Positions 58,512 through 64,000 of a stretch of 64,000 nt of DNA are shown one piece after another. The stretch is taken from NCBI GenBank assembly GCA_947488755.1, contig CANLAD010000001.1, forward strand, positions 2,675,501 to 2,739,500. The letters are read 5' to 3'. How positions within the stretch are numbered: position 1 is the stretch's first letter; each line of letters opens with the position of its first letter. Position numbers and translations under genes: made by a program. This DNA is from an uncultured Erythrobacter sp. GTDB taxonomy: Bacteria; Pseudomonadota; Alphaproteobacteria; Sphingomonadales; Sphingomonadaceae. The notes below the pieces were generated by a model that saw only the letters and a program-made list of their open reading frames with translations, had not been told where the DNA came from and did not search any database.

Positions 58512-59450
58512 TCAGATCGGCTTTGCGCCCGATCCCCTGCCACCGCGCAAATGGTATTCAAGCGTGCCGCGTGTCACGACGTGATCGACATCGATGACCG
58601 CCGTATTGGCGTAGGTGAAGCCCGGCGAAAGGTTACGATAAAGCCGGTCGAAATCACGCTCGACCGTCTGGCGATAGAGATCTTCGAAGCTCTCAATCAC
58701 GAAATAGGTCGGTTGCAGGTCGCTGATGACGTAATCGGTACGCATCACGCGATCGACATTAAGCATGATGCGGTTGGGGCTTTCGGCCTCAAGCGAGAAG
58801 CGCGCCTCGGTTGGGCCTGACAGAATTCCAGCTCCGTAGGCGCGAATGCCGTCGTCTTCCTCGATAAGCCCAAACTCGACCGTGTACCAATATAACGCAC
58901 CCAGCGCTTTCAGGCGGTTATAGCGCATCGCCTTCCATCCGGCGCGGCCATACTCCTGCATGTAATCGGCATAGACCGGGTCGGTCAGCATCGGCACGTG
59001 TCCGAACACGTCGTGGAATACGTCGGGTTCCTGAATGTAGTCGAAGGTTTCGCGCGTGCGGATGAAATTGCCCGCTGGAAAGCGGCGATTGGCGAGGTGC
59101 CAGAAGAACACGTGATCGGGGATCAGCATCGGAACCGGCACGACGCTCCACCCCGTCAGCCTGTCCAACTCCTGCGACATTTCCTCGAAATCGGGGATGC
59201 CGCCGCGCGACAGATCAAGCTTGTCGAGACCGGCCATAAAGGCGCTCGCCGCGCGACCGGGCAGCACCTCCATCTGGCGGGCGAACAGGTCATTCCAGAC
59301 CTGATGGTCCTCGCTCGAATAATCGGTCTGCGCCGGCTCCAGCCAGTCCTCGCCAAGATGCGACGGCCTAGCGAGTGGCGCGGTGAACACGTCCTCGGGC
59401 AGGTCGGGGAGGCGGCTGAAATCGGTTTCCGTGTGGGCAATAGTGGCCAT
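58512..59450 (-). CDS. phhA: Phenylalanine 4-monooxygenase
   Basis: A 312-residue pterin-dependent, non-heme iron hydroxylase converting phenylalanine to tyrosine. The iron ligands are visible: His146 and His151 in EPDVFHDVFGHVPMLTDPVY and Glu192 in LYWYTVEFGLIEEDD. There is no N-terminal ACT domain, as usual in bacteria. ATG 59450 (MATIAHTETDFSRLP) has AAGGGT just upstream; the longer open frame is rejected. It is divergent from ppk2 with only 58 bases between starts, so their promoters must overlap. No pterin dehydratase (phhB) is adjacent. Confidence 0.95.
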   Translation of the reverse strand: MATIAHTETDFSRLPDLPEDVFTAPLARPSHLGEDWLEPAQTDYSSEDHQVWNDLFARQMEVLPGRAASAFMAGLDKLDLSRGGIPDFEEMSQELDRLTGWSVVPVPMLIPDHVFFWHLANRRFPAGNFIRTRETFDYIQEPDVFHDVFGHVPMLTDPVYADYMQEYGRAGWKAMRYNRLKALGALYWYTVEFGLIEEDDGIRAYGAGILSGPTEARFSLEAESPNRIMLNVDRVMRTDYVISDLQPTYFVIESFEDLYRQTVERDFDRLYRNLSPGFTYANTAVIDVDHVVTRGTLEYHLRGGRGSGAKPI

Positions 59451-59508
59451 ACCCTTGTATTTGCGACTACGAACCGCTGACGGCAAGGGTAAATGCAAGG
59501 GAGCCGGT

Positions 59509-60288
59509 GTGGCATTGAAAGGTAAGGAATACCGCAAACGGCTTGCGCCCATGACCGAGGAGCTGGTTGGCATGGCCCGTTGGGTGCGGGTGACCGGCGC
59601 GCGGATCGTGGTGTTGTTCGAGGGTCGCGACACCGCGGGCAAGGGCGGTGCGATCCGCGCCGTTCGCGACAAGCTCAATCCGCGTCAGTGCCGCACGGTG
59701 GCGCTGGGAAAGCCGACCGATGCGGAACGCGGACAGTGGTATTTCCAGCGCTATGTCGATCACCTGCCAACCAAGGGCGAGATCGTGCTGTTCGATCGTA
59801 GCTGGTACAACCGCGCAGGTGTCGAAAAGGTCATGGGATATGCTGGCGAGGGCGAGGTTGAGCGTTTCCTCGAACAGGCATCGGTGTTCGAGAAGCTGCT
59901 GACCGATGCTGGCATCATGCTGTTCAAATACTGGCTCACCACCGATCAGGCCAAGCAGGAAGAGCGGCTGCGTGAGCGGCTGGACGACCCGCTGAAGCGC
60001 TGGAAGCTCTCGCCCGTCGATCTTGCAGCACGAGAGCTGTACGATGCCTATACCGACGCTCGAGAGACGATGCTGCGCGCCACCCACACCGATCATGCGC
60101 CATGGACGCTGGTGGACTTCAACGATCAGAAGCGCGGGCGTCTGACGCTGATCCGCGACCTGCTCGATCGGCTGCCTGATACGCGCGTCGATCCGCCGGA
60201 GATCGATTTTCCCGAGCTGGGCCGAGAACCGGTGGCGGAGAGTTATGGGGTGATGGCGCCCATTAAGGACTTTCCGCTGGACGACTAG
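59509..60288 (+). CDS. ppk2: Polyphosphate kinase 2 family protein
   Basis: A 259-residue PPK2 enzyme, which uses polyphosphate to phosphorylate nucleoside mono- or diphosphates, or the reverse. Walker A is FEGRDTAGKGG with Lys45, the lid region RGQWYFQRYVDHLP follows, and Walker B is LFDRSWYNRAG (Asp96, Arg97). It is a single-domain form. GTG 59509 is the likely start (GGGAG upstream); no ATG fits the family N-terminus. Its TAG stop shares CTAG with the convergent hydratase gene. Confidence 0.93.
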   Translation: MALKGKEYRKRLAPMTEELVGMARWVRVTGARIVVLFEGRDTAGKGGAIRAVRDKLNPRQCRTVALGKPTDAERGQWYFQRYVDHLPTKGEIVLFDRSWYNRAGVEKVMGYAGEGEVERFLEQASVFEKLLTDAGIMLFKYWLTTDQAKQEERLRERLDDPLKRWKLSPVDLAARELYDAYTDARETMLRATHTDHAPWTLVDFNDQKRGRLTLIRDLLDRLPDTRVDPPEIDFPELGREPVAESYGVMAPIKDFPLDD

Positions 60289-61142
60289 CCAAAGATTCGC
60301 GCTGTCATGATTTGCCGACCGTCGCTGGCGAAGGCCCCTAGCTCATATTCGATGCCGTCCTGCCGCCCCACAAGGTGTAAAGCCTCTCCAGCTATCGCCG
60401 GCGATAGCCCACGAAACTCAAACCTCAGGGCTGGATTGGTTGTGCCTATGAGTTCGCTCGCCGCGAACTGGAGCAGCAAACTCGCGGTCAGCGGGCCGTG
60501 CACAACCAGCCCGCGATAGCGTTCGACATTGCGGGCGTAGGGTAGATCATAATGGATGCGATGGGTGTTGAAGGTCAGTGCGGAATAGCGGAAAAGCAGG
60601 CGCGGATCGGGAACGAGCGTCAGTTCATACTCCCAATCGCTGTCATCAAACTTTTCTGTGCCCGGTTCCTGCGGACTCAAAGGTGCGTCGGCTGAAGCGG
60701 CGTCGCGATAAACCAGCGTCTGGGATTCGAGCACTGAAAGCGTACCATTGGCATGAGTTTCGTGTTCGACATCAACAAAGGCTAGCTTTCCGCTGCCTCC
60801 GTCTTTCTCGCGGATCGACGCGATACGGCTGATCCGTTCAATGACAGCGCCCAGCATCAGCGGGGCGCGAAACTCAATGCTCGATGAGGCCCACATACGG
60901 CGTGGCAAGGGGAGGGGCGGCAGAAAGCTGTCCTCTCCCTTATCGCGGATGGGGTGACCGTCATCGCCAAGCAAGCGGGTAGGCGCATCAGTAGTGCAGA
61001 GGCAGAAATGTATGCCTTGCGGCATGAGCGGCGGATGCCGGTTCGCGCGATTAAATGTGGCGTGCCACCGCGCTGCCAGCGCCTCGTCAAGCCGGTCGCG
61101 CGCTGAATGTTCGCGCCCGATCCAGGCGTCGTATGCGCTCAT
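60285..61142 (-). CDS. FAS1-like dehydratase / MaoC-type acyl-CoA hydratase (double hot-dog)
   Basis: A 285-residue protein of the HTD2/mesaconyl-C4-CoA hydratase-like group. The N-terminal half is a degenerate hot-dog; the C-terminal half has the catalytic block RYSALTFNTHRIHYDLPYAR followed by YRGLVVHGPLTASLLLQFAA. The product would be a 3-hydroxyacyl-CoA from a 2-enoyl-CoA. Its ATG 61142 overlaps the thiolase stop by one base (TGATG), making it the last gene of an acyl-CoA dehydrogenase/CoA-transferase/thiolase/hydratase operon. The stop is shared with ppk2 in CTAG. Confidence 0.87.
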   Translation of the reverse strand: MSAYDAWIGREHSARDRLDEALAARWHATFNRANRHPPLMPQGIHFCLCTTDAPTRLLGDDGHPIRDKGEDSFLPPLPLPRRMWASSSIEFRAPLMLGAVIERISRIASIREKDGGSGKLAFVDVEHETHANGTLSVLESQTLVYRDAASADAPLSPQEPGTEKFDDSDWEYELTLVPDPRLLFRYSALTFNTHRIHYDLPYARNVERYRGLVVHGPLTASLLLQFAASELIGTTNPALRFEFRGLSPAIAGEALHLVGRQDGIEYELGAFASDGRQIMTARIFG

Positions 61143-62383
61143 CAAACCGCCCGCTCGAACACCGCCGCGATGCCTTGTCCGCCGCCGATGCACATCGTTT
61201 CCAGACCGTAACGCACTTCGCGCCGGTGCATCTCGTGGGCCATATCGGCGAGGATGCGCCCGCCCGTTGCGCCGATCGGATGGCCGAGCGAGATGCCTGA
61301 GCCGTTGACGTTGAGGATGTCGCGGCGGCTGTCATCCTCGCTCCAGCCCCAACCCTTGAGCACGGCGAGAACCTGCGGCGCGAACGCTTCGTTGAGTTCG
61401 ACGAGGTCGATGTCGTCCCAGTCATAACCGCGCCGCTCGAACAGGCGCTCGACCGCCGGAACTGGCCCGATTCCCATGCGCGCCGGATCGCAGCCAGCGG
61501 CGGCCCAGCCGCCAAACCACAGCATTGGCTCGAGTCCGAGTTCTTCGAGCTTGTCCTCGGCCACGACCAGGCACGCCGCCGCTGCATCGTTCTGCTGGCT
61601 CGCATTGCCCGCTGTAACGATTGCGTCAGGATCGCGCTTGCCATCGATGGCGCGCAGTTTGCCGAGCGTTTCCATCGATGCGTCGGCGCGAAAGCCTTCA
61701 TCCTGCTTGAACGTGACTGGATCACTCCGTCGTTGCGGGACTTCAACCGGCACAAGCTGCGCGTCGAACCTGCCCGCCTCCCATGCCGCAGCGGCATTCT
61801 GGTGTGAGCGTACGGCGTATCCGTCCGCCGCTTCCCGAGAGATGTCGTAATCCTTGGCAAGGTTTTCGGCCGTCTCGATCATGCCGGTAATGACGCCGAA
61901 GCGTTCGATCGGCTGGCTCATCAATCGCCCTCGCGACAGGCGGTCGTGCAGTGTGAGGTCGCCCATCCGCGCACCGCCGCGCGCTTGGAGGGTGTAATGC
62001 TCGACATTGGACATGCTTTCGCACCCGCCCGCGACCACCACATCGGCCATTCCGGTTTCGACCATCATCGCTGCATTGGCGACCGCCTGGAGGCCGGACC
62101 CGCAGCGCCGGTCAAGCTGATACCCCGGCACTTCCAGCGGGAGGCCTGCGGCAAGCCAGGACCAGTGCCCGATCGCGGGTGCTTCGGCGTTGCCATAGCC
62201 TTGAGAGAATACGACATCGTCCACGCGTTCCGGATCGATCCCGCTGCGTTCCACAAGCGCCTTGAGGATGATCGCACCCAATTCGCCCGCACCCAGCGGG
62301 GCGAGCGAGCCGAGAAACTTGCCGACCGGGGTGCGCAAGGGCGTGCAGATGGCGGCCCTTCGATTATTGGGGCGGCGGGTCAT
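61142..62383 (-). CDS. Thiolase family protein (acetyl-CoA acetyltransferase type)
   Basis: A 413-residue thiolase with nucleophile Cys94 in YQLDRRCGSGLQAVANAAMM, NEAFAPQ, GHPIGATGGR and the acid/base Cys398 in CIGGGQGIAAVF. All catalytic residues are intact. Compared with the thiolase at 49921 it is clearly a different paralogue. The start overlaps the CoA-transferase stop as ATGA and the stop overlaps the hydratase start, so it is translated as part of a tight operon. Confidence 0.94.
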   Translation of the reverse strand: MTRRPNNRRAAICTPLRTPVGKFLGSLAPLGAGELGAIILKALVERSGIDPERVDDVVFSQGYGNAEAPAIGHWSWLAAGLPLEVPGYQLDRRCGSGLQAVANAAMMVETGMADVVVAGGCESMSNVEHYTLQARGGARMGDLTLHDRLSRGRLMSQPIERFGVITGMIETAENLAKDYDISREAADGYAVRSHQNAAAAWEAGRFDAQLVPVEVPQRRSDPVTFKQDEGFRADASMETLGKLRAIDGKRDPDAIVTAGNASQQNDAAAACLVVAEDKLEELGLEPMLWFGGWAAAGCDPARMGIGPVPAVERLFERRGYDWDDIDLVELNEAFAPQVLAVLKGWGWSEDDSRRDILNVNGSGISLGHPIGATGGRILADMAHEMHRREVRYGLETMCIGGGQGIAAVFERAV

Positions 62384-63624
62384 GTTCTGTCCTTGTCGCT
62401 AAGCCCCACGGTGCCCGCATCGACCAGCTTACCGATCGCGCCGGTCGACAGGCCGAGCCGCTCGGCCAGCACCTCTTCGGAATGCTGGCCGAGATACGGT
62501 GCAGGAGCGGGATCACCCGCCTCGCGGCCCGGCAGATTGGCGAAGCTGCGGGTGGCGGGATAGTCGAAACCGCTCGGATTGTTCGGCGATGGGCCGAACA
62601 GCGGGTTGTCGGCCACCAGCACCGGATCGTTCGCGGCTTCGTGCGCGGTGCGATAGCGCTCGAACGTGCAGCCGTTTGCGGACATGCGCGCCTCCAAAGC
62701 CTTGTAATCATGGCTGCCCGCGACGGTCTGGAAGATGTCGAACAGGGCATGGCGATGCTCGAATCGCGGACGATCGCCGGACGAGAAATCCGCGCCGGTG
62801 TCCGCTTCGAGCTGGGCGATGGGCGTGGCGACGCCGAAGGCTTCGACCAGACCGGTCCACTGCTTGGCTGTCAAAGCCGCGACCATGAAGCGCTTGCCGT
62901 CCTTCGAGCGAAAATCGCGCCCGAATGCCCCCCAGATGGCATTGCCGAGCCGTTCGCGGTCCGCGCCGCGATAAAGCATTTCCGCCATCATTCCCGAATT
63001 CGCCACCGTCCCGATCGCGACATCGCCCAGCGGCACGCGCACTTCGCTGCCGTTGCCGGTGGTGTCGCGGTGGCGGATGGCCGCGAGCAATGCGAAGGCC
63101 GAATAGGCGCCGGTAATGAAATCCCAAGCGGGCAGCACCTGATTGACCGGCGGGGCGGTTTGCATGTCCCAGTCTTCCGGCCCGGTCATCAGCGGATAGC
63201 CCGAAGCGGCGTTGACGGTGAAATCCATCGCCTGACGCCCATCGTGCCAGCCCATGATCCGCAGGCTCACCATGTCCGGGGTGCCATCGGGTTGCGCCGC
63301 CGTCATCGCTTCGTGACCCAGAAAGCTTTTTTCCGGGAGATTGGTGATGCACTGGCCTGTCCTTGCCGCCAGCTCGACGCACAACTCACGCCCCTCGCCC
63401 GAGCGCAGATCAAGCGCGACCGATTTCTTCGCGCGGTTGAGGTTTTCCCAGCTGAGCGAGCGGCCCTCTTTCGTCAGCATGTAGCGATCGTAATCAAGCC
63501 CACCCGCTTTGTGATCGACGCGGATCACTTCCGCGCCCATCTGCGCGCAATAGAGCCCGGCGGTGGGGCTGGCGACGAAGCTGGAGACTTCAACGATCGA
63601 GAGGTCGGAGAGGAGATTATACAA
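62380..63624 (-). CDS. Class III CoA-transferase (CaiB/BaiF family)
   Basis: A 414-residue CoA-transferase moving CoA between carboxylic acids. Family blocks include SIVEVSSFVASPTAGLYCAQ, MGAEVIRVDHKAGGLDYDRY, RAKKSVALDLRSGEGRELCV and PAWDFITGAYSAFALLAAIR, the last bearing the catalytic aspartate (AWD). The only start near the family N-terminus is TTG 63624, with AGGGGA nine bases upstream; a stop lies five codons before. The substrate is unknown; BaiF- and AMACR-like relatives act on bile acids, branched and aromatic acids. Confidence 0.9.
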   Translation of the reverse strand: MYNLLSDLSIVEVSSFVASPTAGLYCAQMGAEVIRVDHKAGGLDYDRYMLTKEGRSLSWENLNRAKKSVALDLRSGEGRELCVELAARTGQCITNLPEKSFLGHEAMTAAQPDGTPDMVSLRIMGWHDGRQAMDFTVNAASGYPLMTGPEDWDMQTAPPVNQVLPAWDFITGAYSAFALLAAIRHRDTTGNGSEVRVPLGDVAIGTVANSGMMAEMLYRGADRERLGNAIWGAFGRDFRSKDGKRFMVAALTAKQWTGLVEAFGVATPIAQLEADTGADFSSGDRPRFEHRHALFDIFQTVAGSHDYKALEARMSANGCTFERYRTAHEAANDPVLVADNPLFGPSPNNPSGFDYPATRSFANLPGREAGDPAPAPYLGQHSEEVLAERLGLSTGAIGKLVDAGTVGLSDKDRT

Positions 63625-63662
63625 TGAGCGTGTCCCCTATCAGGGGAGGAGCACCGGCGCGC

Positions 63663-64000
63663 TCACCCATTCGCCGCTTCCCATTCGCGCAGCATGTGCT
63701 TGGCAATCTGGAGTTGCAGGATTTGCGTCGTTCCCTCGTAGATGCGGTAGATGCGCGCGTCGCGATAGAACCGCTCGGCATCATATTCGGCGAGGTAGCC
63801 AGCGCCGCCATAGACCTGCACCACCCGGTCGACCACGCGCCCGCACATTTCGGAGGCGAAGACCTTGAACGCGGCCGCCTTGACGAGAATGTTCTCGCCC
63901 CGATCGGCGCGCGCAGTGACGTCGCGCATCATGCATTCGGCGGCGTAGATTTCCATCTCGCTGTCGGCGAGCATCGCCTGGATCAGCTGGAAGCGCGCGA
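63663..64000 (-). CDS. Acyl-CoA dehydrogenase, C-terminal part
   Basis: About 112 codons of the C-terminal helical domain of an acyl-CoA dehydrogenase are seen, running off the right edge. The frame continues upstream of the internal Met as FQLIQAMLADSEMEIYAAEC, then RVVDRVVQVYGGAGYLAEYD and the catalytic-base region YEGTTQILQLQIAKHMLREW. It is the first visible gene of the operon running down to 60285 and would create the 2-enoyl-CoA used by the hydratase. Confidence 0.9.
   Translation of the reverse strand, partial: ARFQLIQAMLADSEMEIYAAECMMRDVTARADRGENILVKAAAFKVFASEMCGRVVDRVVQVYGGAGYLAEYDAERFYRDARIYRIYEGTTQILQLQIAKHMLREWEAANG

Overview
The window is a high-GC (roughly 63-65% by eye) chromosomal segment from an alphaproteobacterium. 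It is most likely a member of the Sphingomonadales, probably Erythrobacteraceae. This rests on an rnd-lptC-lptA cluster, a large NAD-dependent glutamate dehydrogenase, intracellular PHA metabolism genes, a DUF3576 lipoprotein beside leuS, and a dispersed repeat of the [16 protein letters not shown] type. I saw no rRNA, tRNA, CRISPR array, insertion sequence or phage gene. Coding density is very high, with many 1-4 base start/stop overlaps, so this reads as core chromosome rather than an island.

Layout. 1-2001 (-): N-terminal part of NAD-glutamate dehydrogenase. 2181-4778 (-): alpha/beta hydrolase, TPR protein and luciferase-like flavin oxidoreductase in one run. 4909-6573 (+): Tat-exported PhoD-like phosphatase. 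6579-7165 (-): small membrane protein coupled to a tiny XRE regulator. 7435-10200 (+): thrS and a TauE/SafE permease. 10210-13133 (-): possible 44-residue membrane peptide, agmatine deiminase and an M28 peptidase lipoprotein. 13248-18115 (+): glnE, bcp, a DUF455 ferritin-like protein and an M23 peptidase. 18351-21196 (+): acyl-CoA ligase coupled to a cytochrome P450. 21352-23770 (+): an OB-fold membrane protein with flotillin. 23851-26141: galU and murA, divergent. 26206-28052: a small membrane protein, an RHH protein and a Cfa-like methyltransferase. 28066-29208 (-): phaB and ridA. 29341-30141 (-): an unknown exported protein.

30598-35183 (+): DUF3576 lipoprotein, leuS, lptE and holA. 35298-36701 (+): an orphan polyprenyl glycosylphosphotransferase. 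36742-38630 (-): rnd, lptC and lptA. 38713-40308 (+): ung and an enoyl-CoA hydratase. 40361-41701 (-): a porin. 41845-47927 (-): gltB and gltD. 48144-49157 (-): an unknown membrane protein. 49376-53510 (+): MaoC dehydratase, a palindromic repeat, a thiolase, a frameshifted DUF5996 gene and an MFS transporter. 53518-54765 (-): PHA depolymerase. 54943-58450 (+): an ABC exporter, uppP and two small envelope proteins. 58512-60288: phhA and ppk2, divergent. 60285-64000 (-): dehydratase, thiolase, class III CoA-transferase and the C-terminus of an acyl-CoA dehydrogenase.

Three themes recur. Nitrogen: glutamate dehydrogenase, glnE and gltBD set glutamate/glutamine flux. Envelope building: lptA, lptC, lptE, murA, galU, uppP, the M23 peptidase and the glycosyl carrier transferase. 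Acyl-CoA and carbon storage: phaB, phaZ, two thiolases, hydratases, a ligase-P450 pair, a CoA-transferase operon and polyphosphate kinase 2.

I found no convincing new multi-gene defence or mobile system. The items most worth a second look are the CoA-transferase/thiolase/hydratase operon at the right edge, the frameshifted DUF5996 gene, the palindrome TTGTGC-AAC-GCACAA upstream of phaZ, the OB-fold/flotillin operon with its upstream palindrome, and two convergent gene pairs that share one CTAG as both stop codons.
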